64,000 bases of DNA from a virus (IMGVR_UViG_3300033984_000473:1-64000); one strand, 5' to 3'; shown: positions 41,387-50,593, counted from the stretch's first letter. Program-made: numbers and translations. Notes: generated by a model not told the origin, from the letters alone.

Positions 41387-43666
41387 CTAATTGCTTAAAG
41401 GTGCCTTGATTGTAGCGTGCGATTGATAATCCTCTAATTGAAAATCTTCTACCTGTACATCTCTGTATGACTTATCACTTTCATGACCACAATTTTTAGC
41501 CCAAAATTCGGTGTTAATTCTTACGCTTGGCAAAGGAAAAGGCTCTCTTGTTCTTGTCGGTATTTCCCTAGTTTTTAATTTAGCATCCATCCAGTGGTCA
41601 TCGTTTGCTACCATTCCAGGTGCGTACTCATCATAATACATTTTAATCCTTTCTTCTCTGTTGTATTCTACCCCAATTTGTTCTTTAGCAGCATCCAAAT
41701 GGTTTGAATACAAATGAACATCACCCAAGTTCCCAATCAATTGGTCTGGAATCATATTGGCTTCTTCGGCTAATATCATCAACAACAATCCATAAGAGGC
41801 AATGTTGAATGGTAACCCTAAGAATGTATCTACACTTCGTTGATTCCACATTAAAGAGATTGCTCTTCGAGGTATGTTTTCAATATCCAGATATTCGTGT
41901 TTATGTGTAATTGCAAAAATAAGGTGAGATACTTTTAGTCCATCAGATTCACGTTTCTTAATTACTAGGTAGTTCTGTCTTTCTTCCAAACTCAACTCTC
42001 TTGTATAAACTTGAAATCCATAATGACAATTATGGTTAACCAAATTAAAAACATTATAAGTATGGTTATTTTCTGTTGAAATATTATATACATATCCATT
42101 ATAATTAGTTTTTTCAATATCTTTAACAAGTAACCATAAATAATCATTATCAAAAATATAATTTTTTGATTTATTTTTTTGTTGGTAAACATTTATTGAA
42201 TAAGTATTTTTTTGATTAACTTCACGACCTTCTATAATTTTTTTATTAGGTCTTTTTTGATAATATACTGACGCTTTTATATTTAATTTAGCGTATAATA
42301 ATTGTAATCCGTAGGCTATATTATCAGATACCGTAGTATAACTAATACCATCTTTAGTAATACAACCATCAGCCCTTTGATAACCTTTAATAAATTCTTC
42401 GATTAAATGCTTAGGTCCGTTATGTATAAATTGTGGTATCATTTTACCATCTGCGTATTTTCCAAACTCAGTTAATATTTTAAATAATTGCTGCTTTCTT
42501 CCAACATATTTTTTACAATTTACTCCAGAATTATTTAATCTAGCAAGACCAATAATATTTGTTAATCTAGGTAATACTTCTTCTATTTGGTTGTCATTAA
42601 TAGTAAAATAAATTTCTTTTTTAGAATTAATTAACCAACCATCACCTAAAAAATAACCCATTAAATACCAATAATCTTTATCATCTAATTTTGTAGATAT
42701 TAATTTTTCAGAATATTGGTTATCTTCGATAATAGTCTCAAATGTTGGTATAATCTCTTCTTTATTTATAGGCATACCTATATAGTCATTCTTAGTTATT
42801 TCATCGGCATTTATATAACCTTTATCTTTCACTAAAAATGGGTGATTTGGTGTTACACCAATAAATTTAGAGTTTCCATAAACCCTTATATGTAATAAAT
42901 CATTATTATATTTTGTTTCATGTAATTCATAAACCTTTTGGTAAGACCCATCTTCTGTTAATACTAAATCATTAATGGTTATTTCAGATATTTTTCGATA
43001 CCCATCAATACACGCAACTAACATATCTGAACTAAAACAAGGTGGAAGAACCATTTGGTCCAGCTCTCCAACATTCCAAGCATTAACCATTAATCGTCTT
43101 GAGTCTGGATTTGTTTTAAGGTCGTTGATTAGATTTTGGATTTGGTCTATTTGACCTTCCAATACATATTGACTAACAGGTATCTTTCCCTCTTCTTTTA
43201 TTCTTTTCAAAACTCGTTTACCACCACAGCTTCTCCATTGTTTACCATAAATAGGGCCTAATTCACCCCACTTCTTAGCAAACTCATCATCTGTTTTGAT
43301 TCTTCTAATAAATTCATCATTATCTGCAACTCTTTCTGTTCCATCATCTAACCGAATACCAGCAACATTGCCTTTATTAAATTCGTTACAATACTTCTTA
43401 TAAGCATCACCATCCCAAATATGACAATTAGCATCAACCAACGGTTTAATATTTGTTTCCCCTCGTAAGAACCATAATAGTTCTGTTACGATTGTTTTCC
43501 ATGGCATCTTCTTCGTAGTAAGTAAAGGAAAACCATCTTTCATATCGTGACGTATTTGTCTTCCAAATACGCTAATGGTCCCAGTCCCAGTACGGTCTTT
43601 CTTTTCTACTCCATTATCTAAGATATCATGAAGTAAGTCTGTATATTGTTTGTCTAATTTATTCAT
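41387..43666 (-). CDS. thyA: Thymidylate synthase interrupted by an intein
   Basis: 759 residues: a 422-residue synthase plus a 337-residue intein. Extein features: [19 protein letters not shown] (24-42), [10 protein letters not shown], the phosphate-binding [19 protein letters not shown] (188-206), catalytic Cys in CHYGFQVY (547-554), [19 protein letters not shown] and DVHLYSNH near the C-terminus. The intein (210-546) sits directly before the catalytic cysteine. Compared with bacterial ThyA (264 residues) there are insertions near 100-140 and after the catalytic region. Converts dUMP to dTMP with methylene-tetrahydrofolate, downstream of the dUTPase. Last enzyme gene of an operon driven from 45638. 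Confidence 0.95.
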   Translation of the reverse strand: MNKLDKQYTDLLHDILDNGVEKKDRTGTGTISVFGRQIRHDMKDGFPLLTTKKMPWKTIVTELLWFLRGETNIKPLVDANCHIWDGDAYKKYCNEFNKGNVAGIRLDDGTERVADNDEFIRRIKTDDEFAKKWGELGPIYGKQWRSCGGKRVLKRIKEEGKIPVSQYVLEGQIDQIQNLINDLKTNPDSRRLMVNAWNVGELDQMVLPPCFSSDMLVACIDGYRKISEITINDLVLTEDGSYQKVYELHETKYNNDLLHIRVYGNSKFIGVTPNHPFLVKDKGYINADEITKNDYIGMPINKEEIIPTFETIIEDNQYSEKLISTKLDDKDYWYLMGYFLGDGWLINSKKEIYFTINDNQIEEVLPRLTNIIGLARLNNSGVNCKKYVGRKQQLFKILTEFGKYADGKMIPQFIHNGPKHLIEEFIKGYQRADGCITKDGISYTTVSDNIAYGLQLLYAKLNIKASVYYQKRPNKKIIEGREVNQKNTYSINVYQQKNKSKNYIFDNDYLWLLVKDIEKTNYNGYVYNISTENNHTYNVFNLVNHNCHYGFQVYTRELSLEERQNYLVIKKRESDGLKVSHLIFAITHKHEYLDIENIPRRAISLMWNQRSVDTFLGLPFNIASYGLLLMILAEEANMIPDQLIGNLGDVHLYSNHLDAAKEQIGVEYNREERIKMYYDEYAPGMVANDDHWMDAKLKTREIPTRTREPFPLPSVRINTEFWAKNCGHESDKSYRDVQVEDFQLEDYQSHATIKAPLSN
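42029..43039 (-). mobile_element. Intein with LAGLIDADG-type homing endonuclease inside thyA
   Basis: Starts with Cys210 ([13 protein letters not shown], block A), has the block [20 protein letters not shown]-like helices [12 protein letters not shown] (about 334-345) and [16 protein letters not shown] (421-436), block [19 protein letters not shown] and ends VNHN546, followed by +1 Cys547. All residues for splicing are present. The DNA is visibly more AT-rich than the exteins, consistent with separate origin. Confidence 0.95.
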
Positions 43667-44060
43667 AAGTCTCTATTGTTTTTCCTTTATATTTTATTGT
43701 AATAATGTGTTTAGGTACGCAAATATCTATATCAGTATTATATACTTTTTTGTATGAGTCAAACCATTCATGAGCTGGTAAAGACATTCTATCCCATGGC
43801 ATAACCCAACCGTTAACATTTGAAATTTTAGCTAACCATTTATAACGTTCTGCATTTGTCAACCCTATTCGTTCAACAGTAATCCCCCATTGCATGGTAA
43901 AACCATTAGCTCTAGGGTGATTTTCTAGTATTGATTTTTCAAACCATTTTCTATTCATAGGTAAATAAAAATCTGGTTGAACATCATATGTTTCTGGACA
44001 TATGGGTTCTATGAAATTATCCAAATAATTTTGATATGCTTCATCGATAAGTTCATTCAT
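43659..44060 (-). CDS. Hypothetical protein upstream of thyA
   Basis: 133 residues, rich in Trp and Pro: [25 protein letters not shown] (in parts, about 18-42) and [22 protein letters not shown] near 82-103. Soluble, no recognised domain. Overlaps thyA by eight bases, so probably translationally coupled with it. Confidence 0.7.
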   Translation of the reverse strand: MNELIDEAYQNYLDNFIEPICPETYDVQPDFYLPMNRKWFEKSILENHPRANGFTMQWGITVERIGLTNAERYKWLAKISNVNGWVMPWDRMSLPAHEWFDSYKKVYNTDIDICVPKHIITIKYKGKTIETYE

Positions 44061-44061
44061 A

Positions 44062-44484
44062 TTACTTTTTCTTTTTAGGGTAATACATATCTACAAAATC
44101 TTTACCTGTAGTATCTTCATCACCATTATCTGAAATAAAGAAGAAAGCATCGTCAACAGCTTTTATTAGTTGTTTTCTAGTAAATTCTTTCTTTTCTTTT
44201 TTAGGTTTATCTAATATCAAAGCCATGAACTCATCAATCTGTTCTTGCCTTGGCTTTGCATTTTCATGCTCATTGGCATAGTTGAATGTCTTGTTATAAC
44301 TGGTCGTCAACTCAAGTTTTCCATCAAAGAATTTTTGTAATTTCTTTTTTGATAAGGATTCAATAAAATTCCCATGGTCATCAAAGATAAAAAATTTATC
44401 TGAAGTTGGTTTATAATATGCTTTTAAAACATCACCCTCGAAGTTTAAAAGTCCTAATTTTTTGTCATTTTTGTTTTTTATCAT
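44062..44484 (-). CDS. Hypothetical protein
   Basis: 140 residues, lysine-rich, soluble. N-terminal beta segments (LGLLNFEGDVLKAYYKPTSDKFFIF, in parts) and a C-terminal helix FTRKQLIKAVDDAFFFISD. No family recognised. Part of the six-gene early-type operon; four-base overlap with the upstream gene. Confidence 0.68.
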   Translation of the reverse strand: MIKNKNDKKLGLLNFEGDVLKAYYKPTSDKFFIFDDHGNFIESLSKKKLQKFFDGKLELTTSYNKTFNYANEHENAKPRQEQIDEFMALILDKPKKEKKEFTRKQLIKAVDDAFFFISDNGDEDTTGKDFVDMYYPKKKK

Positions 44485-44897
44485 CTTCTAATAAGTAAGT
44501 ATTGGTAATTGTTATCGTTTATTGTTTCTTCTGGTGTTTTAATGTCGTTTAACATATGTTCTCTTTCTTCTGGTGTAATCGCAATCGCTGCCATTCTAAC
44601 ACTTCTAATCGGTGCGAAGTTATCTGAATCATAAGTTATTGAACTAAAAACGCTATTCTCATCACTTGCAAGTATGAAAAATTTAACCAATTTCATATGT
44701 GATGGATGGTTAATATATTCTACAATGTTATCTATTCGATGTGTTTTAACCTCTATAGTTCTTTCTCTAACTGCATGACCATTGCTAATATATGTTCTAA
44801 ACAATGGATAATCAATAAACTCTACAAGAGGGTTTTCATCTAAAACCTTTCTCTCATAGAGTCTATTATCATTTCCTTTTATTATTTTAAAATACAT
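44481..44897 (-). CDS. Hypothetical protein
   Basis: 138 residues, alpha/beta, starting MYFKIIKGNDNRLYERKVL. VKFFILASDENSVFSSITY and IRSVRMAAIAITPEEREHML are the most structured parts. Not recognised. One-base overlap with the upstream KTSC gene and four-base overlap with the downstream gene. Confidence 0.68.
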   Translation of the reverse strand: MYFKIIKGNDNRLYERKVLDENPLVEFIDYPLFRTYISNGHAVRERTIEVKTHRIDNIVEYINHPSHMKLVKFFILASDENSVFSSITYDSDNFAPIRSVRMAAIAITPEEREHMLNDIKTPEETINDNNYQYLLIRR

Positions 44898-45361
44898 TAT
44901 CCGTTTACGGTGTCTAACTTAGAAGCGATTGCTGTTTCATACTCAGCGATAGCAGCTTTAGCTTTTGCGAATTGACCACTTTCTAAAGTTTGTGTGTTGT
45001 CGTAGTAAACGATGATATCTCTCATTTTTTCAACCATTGATTTAACTGCGTGATTGATAACTGCGTTATCTTCATCTTGTTTAATTGTTGCCACTTCTGA
45101 AAGAATGTCTCTAACATCTACCTTACCCAAGTTTTGGAAAGAGTGTTTTTTGATGTGAGAATTAAAGATAGAACCTTGACTATCTGCGATTTCGAATCTA
45201 GTATAATCGGTTGCTGATACACCTTCGTAAAGATATTGTCCACCGTTATTGAAGATAATGGTCAAAGCTTGAGTGTCTTTGTCGTAAGTAGAAGCACAAA
45301 TATTCGAAGATGAATACATTGCTTTGACTTTGTTGTCTTTTTCTTGTTTTTTTAAAATCAT
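44897..45361 (-). CDS. KTSC-domain protein
   Basis: 154 residues. Residues about 15-75 form a KTSC domain: SNICASTYDKDTQALTIIF, NGGQYLYEGVSATDYTRFE and ADSQGSIFNSHIKKH, matching the family's YDxxxxxLxVxFxxGxxYxYxxV...SxGxxFNxxI pattern. The C-terminal half is a helical extension (VEKMRDIIVYYDN, FAKAKAAIAEYETAIA). KTSC domains occur in lysyl-tRNA synthetase-linked and phage proteins and may bind nucleic acid; biochemistry is not settled. Confidence 0.82.
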   Translation of the reverse strand: MILKKQEKDNKVKAMYSSSNICASTYDKDTQALTIIFNNGGQYLYEGVSATDYTRFEIADSQGSIFNSHIKKHSFQNLGKVDVRDILSEVATIKQDEDNAVINHAVKSMVEKMRDIIVYYDNTQTLESGQFAKAKAAIAEYETAIASKLDTVNG

Positions 45362-45382
45362 TTTGTTTTTTTTATGTAATTG

Positions 45383-45622
45383 TTATTGTGCATGCGTTTT
45401 ATAAGCAGATACTTCATTCAAATGAAATATTTTACCAGTACTAGTTAGCGTATCGTTGATTTCATCTTTTTCATCGATGGTTATAATAATATAATCCCCA
45501 GTTATCATTAAACCACAATCGAAAAATTCAATTTTTGTAATTGAAGTTAAGTCGTTGGTCTTTAATGTGTTCTTTAATAATAGCTCAACTTTACCGAATT
45601 TTGGTGCTCTGTTTGTATTCAT
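45383..45622 (-). CDS. Hypothetical protein, first gene of the thyA operon
   Basis: 79 residues starting MNTNRAPKFGKVELLLK, mainly beta-strand (SITKIEFFDCGLMITGDYIIITIDEK, in parts). No known motif. It is the promoter-proximal gene behind a host-type promoter that faces the clp promoter across a palindrome. Confidence 0.68.
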   Translation of the reverse strand: MNTNRAPKFGKVELLLKNTLKTNDLTSITKIEFFDCGLMITGDYIIITIDEKDEINDTLTSTGKIFHLNEVSAYKTHAQ

Positions 45623-45637
45623 TATTTACTTTTTATA

Positions 45638-45668
45638 CAAAGATACGAATATTTATCTTTAGATGCAA
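45638..45668 (-). promoter_or_regulatory. Host-type promoter TTG-N20-TATCTTTG for the thyA operon
   Basis: On the minus strand TTG (45666-45668) and TATCTTTG (45638-45645), 20 bases apart; 15 bases to the ATG at 45622. The TTG lies in a palindrome shared with the opposing clp promoter. Confidence 0.78.
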
Positions 45669-45675
45669 GTTGCAT
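45663..45675. repeat. Palindrome shared by two divergent promoters
   Basis: ATGCAAGTTGCAT: six-base arms around one G. Each arm contains the -33 TTG of one of the two back-to-back promoters, so a protein bound here would affect both. Confidence 0.6.
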
Positions 45676-45700
45676 TTATAATAATTTTTTAGTACCTTTG
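45670..45700 (+). promoter_or_regulatory. Host-type promoter TTG-N20-TACCTTTG for the clp gene
   Basis: TTG (45670-45672) and TACCTTTG (45693-45700), 20 bases apart; the ATG follows at 45728. Confidence 0.78.
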
Positions 45701-45727
45701 CTAAAGAAATATAAACCTACAAAAAAT

Positions 45728-48229
45728 ATGAATAGAGAGATTTATCCGAAAGTTAAAATTATCATGAACCATGCGATAAAAGAGGCAAAATCTTTCGATG
45801 ATGTTAAGGTCAGACCAGAGCATGTAATTCTATCAATGTTGATTGATAATGACAATGAATGTACGAAAGTACTTAATGTTTTAAACATTGACACAATAGA
45901 ATTATATGACAAGATTTCTGATTTCTTAAGAAAAAGTGATTTAACACCTAGAGTTGGTAGTTCTAGAAAAACCCTACCATTTTCAGATGAAACCAAAGCC
46001 ATTATCAAAACTTTGGACGATGAATGTGAAAAATTAAATGATAATATGATTGATACGACTCACGTTATGTTAGGAATATTATTTGCTAAGCTTCCAGTAA
46101 GCGAAGTTTTAACCAAGTTAGGAATAACTTATAACCGTTTTAAAAAAACAATGAAAGACATGGATAATCCAAAGAATAGTGCACCAAGTAGTGGTGATGA
46201 ACAGGACGAAAACGAAGCGTTCAAAAGAAGACAAAAACCAGTAGATGCTAAATCAAAAACTCCAGTATTGGATAATTTTTGTAGAGATGTATCTAAAGCA
46301 GCTGAAAAGGGTGAAATTGACCCAGTTGTTGGTCGTGAAAAAGAAATCAAACGTGTTTCTCAAATTCTTTCTCGTAGAAAGAAAAACAATCCAATCCTTA
46401 TTGGTGAGCCTGGTGTTGGTAAAACTTCTATCGTAGAAGGGCTTGCTCAGCTTATCAAAGATGGTGAAGCTCCAAGAACCCTTAATGGTAAAAGACTTTT
46501 CACGTTAGACCTAGCTTCAATTGTTGCTGGTACAAAATATCGTGGACAATTTGAGGAAAGAATGAAAGCAATCCTTGAAGAATGTAAAGCCAACCCAGAT
46601 GTTGTGTTATTTATTGATGAGTTACACACTATCATCGGTGCTGGTAATGCCTCTGGTTCACTAGATGCTAGTAATATCTTCAAGCCAGCTTTGGCTCGTG
46701 GTGAACTACAAGTAATCGGAGCGACAACTCTTGACGAATACCGTGAGAATATTGAGAAAGATGGTGCGTTGACCAGACGTTTCCAACAAGTATTGGTTGA
46801 AGAACCAACGCTAGAAGAAACAAAAACAATCCTTATGAATATCAAGGATAAATACGAAAAACACCACAAGGTAAAATACACTGATGAAGCTATCGATGAG
46901 TGCGTTAAATTATCTGCTCGTTACATTATGGAAAGAAGTATGCCAGACAAAGCTATCGATGTGATGGATGAAGCTGGTGCTAGTACCAATGTTAGTGTTG
47001 AAAAACCAGAAAACATCAAAGAACTTGAAAATAAAAAACGAGAAATAAACATCGTTAAAAAAGAAGTTGTTCAAAAACAAAAATACGAAGAAGCGGCTAA
47101 GCTTAGAGATGAAGAAAAAAATATCATCGAAGAATTAGAAAAAGCTACAGCTATTTGGCAAGAATCTTTAGATAGCAAACAAACCATCGTTGGTGTTGAT
47201 ATGATTTCAGAAGTTGTATCTATGATGACTGGAATTCCACTGAACAAAATCTCAACCCAAGAAGGGAAAAGACTTATCAATATGGATAAAGACCTTATGG
47301 GTAAAGTTATTGGTCAAGATTCAGCAGTAACCAAAGTTGTTAAAGCCATAAAGCGTAACCGTATTGGAATAAAAGATAAAAACAAACCAGTTGGTTCATT
47401 TATATTTTTAGGTCCAACAGGTGTAGGTAAAACACTCTTGGCTAAATTGTTGGCTGAACAAGTATTTGGTGATGCAGAAGCTCTTGTAAGAATGGATATG
47501 TCAGAATACATGGAAAAACATTCAGTATCTAGACTTATCGGCCCACCACCAGGATATGTCGGTTACGACCAAGGTGGTCAGTTAACTGAAAAAGTAAGAA
47601 GAAAACCACACTGTGTTATCTTATTTGATGAAATCGAAAAGGCCCACGAAGATGTATTCAACGTTCTATTGCAATTATTAGATGAAGGTCAATTAACAGA
47701 TGGGTTAGGTCGAAAGGTTAACTTTAAAAATGCTTTGATTATCTTGACTTCAAACATTGGTGTAAGAGAAGTTAATTCATTTGGTAAAACAATGGGGTTT
47801 GAAACTGAATCTAATGTAATCAATGAAGAAAATAAAGCTCGTGCTATCATTGAGAAAGCTTTAAAGAAAAAATTTAAACCAGAATTCCTTAATCGTATCG
47901 ATGAAGCTATCGTGTTTAATGCTCTTAAAGAAGAAGATATCCATAAGATTATCTACATTGAAATTGAGAAACTATCTGAAAGAATCAATGAAATGAATTA
48001 TAAGTTAGAAATAACCAAAGATGCTATTGAATTTTTAGCTAGACAAGGTTATGATGAAGCTTATGGTGCTAGACCATTAACCAGAGCAATTCAACACTAT
48101 GTTGAGGACCCAGTTGCCGATGAAATACTTAACGGTAACATTTTAGAAGGTGAAACGATTGAAATTACTTTTGATAAAACAAAAGAAGAAATCGTAGTCC
48201 AAGCAAAAAAAACTAAAAAAACTAAATAA
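45728..48229 (+). CDS. ClpC-like AAA+ unfoldase
   Basis: 833 residues from the ATG at 45728; an in-frame TTG further up is part of the promoter. N-domain (about 1-140), AAA-1 with Walker A GEPGVGKT (226-233) and LFIDELH, a short middle region with a UVR-like motif (YEEAAKLRDEEKNI), AAA-2 with Walker A GPTGVGKT (562-569), IGPPPGYVGYDQGG and ILFDEIEKAH. MGF at 689-691 takes the place of the ClpP-docking loop ([LIV]-G-[FL]) of ClpC/ClpA. It could therefore unfold proteins for the host ClpP. No ClpP gene is in the window. Expressed from a host-type promoter, so likely early. Confidence 0.93.
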   Translation: MNREIYPKVKIIMNHAIKEAKSFDDVKVRPEHVILSMLIDNDNECTKVLNVLNIDTIELYDKISDFLRKSDLTPRVGSSRKTLPFSDETKAIIKTLDDECEKLNDNMIDTTHVMLGILFAKLPVSEVLTKLGITYNRFKKTMKDMDNPKNSAPSSGDEQDENEAFKRRQKPVDAKSKTPVLDNFCRDVSKAAEKGEIDPVVGREKEIKRVSQILSRRKKNNPILIGEPGVGKTSIVEGLAQLIKDGEAPRTLNGKRLFTLDLASIVAGTKYRGQFEERMKAILEECKANPDVVLFIDELHTIIGAGNASGSLDASNIFKPALARGELQVIGATTLDEYRENIEKDGALTRRFQQVLVEEPTLEETKTILMNIKDKYEKHHKVKYTDEAIDECVKLSARYIMERSMPDKAIDVMDEAGASTNVSVEKPENIKELENKKREINIVKKEVVQKQKYEEAAKLRDEEKNIIEELEKATAIWQESLDSKQTIVGVDMISEVVSMMTGIPLNKISTQEGKRLINMDKDLMGKVIGQDSAVTKVVKAIKRNRIGIKDKNKPVGSFIFLGPTGVGKTLLAKLLAEQVFGDAEALVRMDMSEYMEKHSVSRLIGPPPGYVGYDQGGQLTEKVRRKPHCVILFDEIEKAHEDVFNVLLQLLDEGQLTDGLGRKVNFKNALIILTSNIGVREVNSFGKTMGFETESNVINEENKARAIIEKALKKKFKPEFLNRIDEAIVFNALKEEDIHKIIYIEIEKLSERINEMNYKLEITKDAIEFLARQGYDEAYGARPLTRAIQHYVEDPVADEILNGNILEGETIEITFDKTKEEIVVQAKKTKKTK

Positions 48230-48235
48230 TTAATC

Positions 48236-48264
48236 AAACCCACATTTTTTTGTGGGTTTTTTTA
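48236..48264 (+). terminator. Terminator after the clp gene
   Basis: AAACCCACA and TGTGGGTTT pair around six T, followed by a T run. Confidence 0.88.
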
Positions 48265-48272
48265 TATTTATC
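48264..48272 (+). promoter_or_regulatory. Late-type promoter motif, very close to the ATG
   Basis: ATATTTATC ends three bases before the ATG at 48276, within the T-tract of the preceding terminator. Confidence 0.45.
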
Positions 48273-48275
48273 AAT

Positions 48276-49145
48276 ATGATAGAAGACATATTACAAAATA
48301 AATACGGAGAAAGCCTTAAAGCTTTAGACATATACGAAACAAACACTAGCCTCAAGCTTACTAGGATTATCGTTAATCCAGAAACTAGAGATACAGGCGT
48401 GGGTAGCAACGTTATGCAAGATTTAGTTAAGTATGCTGATGACAAAGGTAAAATAGTTACTTTAACACCATCTAAAGATTTTGGTGGAAATGTTAACAGA
48501 CTGGTTCAATTCTACAAAAGATTCGGTTTTAAAATGAATAAAGGACACAATAAAAACTTCCAGTTTATGGATACTATGATTCGATACCCAAAATTAGCTG
48601 GAATGAAAGAAAACTTTAAACCATTGATTAAAAATCTTCTTAGAGAAGCCATCGATAAAACAATCAAATGTAAAAAATGTGGATGGAAATGGAAATTAAA
48701 AGATGGCGGGGACGACCCATACGTTTGTCATAAATGCCATCCAGAGAATATACCAAAAAAGAAACCAATTAAAGAAGCTTTATTAAATAAAACAGATGCT
48801 GATATTTTAAAAGTAACTGACTTTGTTAATTTTGCTAAAGATTACCTAGAAATCAACGATGATATTAAAATAAGTTTAGCTTTTGAAAAAACACCAGACA
48901 TAAGAACTACAGCCTATTACAATAATGAAGGTTTCATAAAGGTTTATGTTAAAGATAGAGCAATAATTGATGTTTGTAGAAGTATCGCTCACGAGCTGGT
49001 ACACCATAAACAAAATCTAGATGGAAGATTTGAAGATGCTGTTGACCCAGGTGAAGATGGTAGTGAATTTGAAAATGAAGCTAACTCAGTAGCTGGAGTA
49101 CTAATAAGAAAATGGGGTAGAATACACCCAGAAATATACACTTAA
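48276..49145 (+). CDS. GNAT / zinc-ribbon / metalloprotease fusion protein
   Basis: 289 residues from the ATG at 48276. Residues 1-110: GNAT acetyltransferase with LTRIIVNPETRDTGVGSNVMQDL (28-50, in parts; acetyl-CoA loop) and FYKRFGFKM. Residues 115-126: FKPLIKNLLREA, an L-x-E site inside the protein. Residues 131-155: zinc ribbon (CKKCGWKW ... YVCHKCH, Cys132/135/151/154). Residues about 175-289: a zinc metalloprotease with SIAHELVHHKQ (HExxH at 239-243) and GSEFENEANSVAG supplying a third ligand glutamate. Processing after LLRE124 would separate the acetyltransferase from the ribbon-protease part. Late-type promoter; probably a head-packaged protein. Confidence 0.8.
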   Translation: MIEDILQNKYGESLKALDIYETNTSLKLTRIIVNPETRDTGVGSNVMQDLVKYADDKGKIVTLTPSKDFGGNVNRLVQFYKRFGFKMNKGHNKNFQFMDTMIRYPKLAGMKENFKPLIKNLLREAIDKTIKCKKCGWKWKLKDGGDDPYVCHKCHPENIPKKKPIKEALLNKTDADILKVTDFVNFAKDYLEINDDIKISLAFEKTPDIRTTAYYNNEGFIKVYVKDRAIIDVCRSIAHELVHHKQNLDGRFEDAVDPGEDGSEFENEANSVAGVLIRKWGRIHPEIYT

Positions 49146-49148
49146 GAT

Positions 49149-49454
49149 ATGGAAAATAAATTAAAAGGCGGTAAATCAGATACTTTATCTTTAAAAGATA
49201 TAGCTGATAAGTTTGATGTGCCAGTTACCACCATCAAAAAACAAATTGAAAAAGGAATCAAAGTCGAAATGGAACATACTAGCGATAAAGAAAAAGCTAG
49301 AGAAATCGCAACTGACCACGTTTCCGAATTTGCTGACTACTACGATAGATTAGGGAAGATGGAAAATAAAGCTTCTAAGGACTTGAAAGTTAAAGGTGTG
49401 ACCGAGAATACCAAAACACTAATTAAACGTCTTATACGTGAGAATATTAAATAA
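49149..49454 (+). CDS. DUF5661-like protein with C-terminal LIRE tail
   Basis: 101 residues. DTLSLKDIADKFDVPVTTIKKQI suggests a helix-turn-helix-like N-terminus; KGIKVEMEHTSDKEKAREIATDH and ADYYDRLGKME match the small DUF5661-type domain found in phage and prophage proteins. The C-terminus TENTKTLIKRLIRENIK is a variant of the FIKRLLRE leader found at the N-terminus of other proteins here. Three bases after the preceding gene, with a terminator following. Confidence 0.7.
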   Translation: MENKLKGGKSDTLSLKDIADKFDVPVTTIKKQIEKGIKVEMEHTSDKEKAREIATDHVSEFADYYDRLGKMENKASKDLKVKGVTENTKTLIKRLIRENIK

Positions 49455-49457
49455 AAA

Positions 49458-49482
49458 AAGCCTGTTATTAACAGGCTTCTTT
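49458..49482 (+). terminator. Terminator
   Basis: AAGCCTGTT and AACAGGCTT pair around ATT, followed by CTTTGTTTT. Lies between convergent genes ending at 49454 and 49490. Confidence 0.8.
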
Positions 49483-49489
49483 GTTTTAA

Positions 49490-50026
49490 TTAATTAATAT
49501 CTCTATTCCAAGTATATTCATCACTAACTTTAGCAAATCTACTATCTTTTTCATAATCAATCCTACCAAGTTTAGGGTCAAAATACCCAACCAAATCAGC
49601 GTATAGATATATTTTATATTTATTTGTATCTTCGTTATATATAGTACCTAATGCTGGGTTTGAATCGATAAATGTTTTAAAATCATTTTTGTTTACCAAC
49701 CTAACACTGCTAAAACCATTTGATTCTTCTCTTATTGTTCCTTGATTAGCTAATTGAAATTCAAAATCATTCGCATGGAATCTTCTAGTTCCAAACTCAA
49801 CGACCCATTCACCACTACTTTCTCTACCGATATATTCACCTTTCATATTTGGCGTAACCATCTCACCTGTATTATCATCAATTTTTCTAGCATCTCCGAC
49901 CCAAACAATTTCATCACCTCTTTTTGCTTCCAAGTTTTCGGTAATAATCCCTTTAGATTCTAAGTATCTTTGTTCAGCCAATATGTTAGTCTTAGCTATA
50001 TTTAATTTTTTATCTGATTTTCTCAT
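49490..50026 (-). CDS. Hypothetical virion-type protein with ITE site
   Basis: 178 residues. N-terminus MRKSDKKLNIAKTNILAEQR then LESKGIITENLEAKRG, with I-L-A-E (15-18) and I-T-E (28-30) protease-like sites. The body begins with an SH3-like beta segment (DEIVWVGDARKID, GEYIGRESSGEWVVEFGTRRFH) and a second beta-rich region. Probably a head-packaged protein like the other leader-bearing proteins; function unknown. Confidence 0.65.
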   Translation of the reverse strand: MRKSDKKLNIAKTNILAEQRYLESKGIITENLEAKRGDEIVWVGDARKIDDNTGEMVTPNMKGEYIGRESSGEWVVEFGTRRFHANDFEFQLANQGTIREESNGFSSVRLVNKNDFKTFIDSNPALGTIYNEDTNKYKIYLYADLVGYFDPKLGRIDYEKDSRFAKVSDEYTWNRDIN

Positions 50027-50039
50027 AGTGTATTTTTAA

Positions 50040-50048
50040 TATAAATAT
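50040..50048 (-). promoter_or_regulatory. Late-type promoter motif
   Basis: ATATTTATA on the minus strand, 13 bases before the ATG at 50026. Confidence 0.55.
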
Positions 50049-50065
50049 CTTAGGTTTTTTAAAAG

Positions 50066-50593
50066 TTAGCCAATATACTCATGGCTAAAACAAATTCTTT
50101 TGTTGTCAAAGTAATGTTCTTTGTACATATTTTCAATTGAAACGTCTTTTCTCAATTTCTTATTCTTGCTAGTTGGTTTCCAAAGACTTGAATTTTCTCT
50201 GTAATAACCCATTCTAGGGTGTGCAGTTCTAGAGAAATACCTATGACCTTCATCTATGTGTATTTGAGCAATAGCATCTGAAAATCTAACACCTAATCCC
50301 ATTCCTTGATAATCTGGAAGAATAACTGTGCGGTGACCACGCCACGCATTTTTAAGGGTTCCACTTGGCATTGTTATGGCTGCACCGAACGCAACTACAT
50401 TTCCTTCCCATACTCCAATGTAACATCTGGAAGCTTTGTTTACATTTCCATCTAAATAGTGATGGTCCTTAAACATTCCCCAACTATCATAGTTTGTGCG
50501 ATATACGTCAATTTTGATTTCTGGTCGGGCAAAAAAAAACCGTCTAGCAATTCGCCTGTGTCGGTATCTAATACCCAATCTGGTTCTAACCAT
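50066..50593 (-). CDS. GNAT acetyltransferase domain (downstream half of a split ATPase-GNAT protein)
   Basis: The coding signal starts around the T9 run at 50531-50539, not at the first ATG of this frame. The protein part reads FFFARPEIKIDVYRTNYDSWGMF, then DHHYLDGNVNKASRCYIGVWEGNVVAFGAAI and TVILPDYQGMGLGVRFSDAIA (acetyl-CoA loop QGMGLG), all read in parts, then HPRMGYYREN. This matches the second half of ABC-type ATPase-GNAT fusion proteins known in phages. The ATPase half lies in the other frame just upstream; see the slippery site. Function of the fusion family is not settled. Confidence 0.7.
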   Translation of the reverse strand: MVRTRLGIRYRHRRIARRFFFARPEIKIDVYRTNYDSWGMFKDHHYLDGNVNKASRCYIGVWEGNVVAFGAAITMPSGTLKNAWRGHRTVILPDYQGMGLGVRFSDAIAQIHIDEGHRYFSRTAHPRMGYYRENSSLWKPTSKNKKLRKDVSIENMYKEHYFDNKRICFSHEYIG

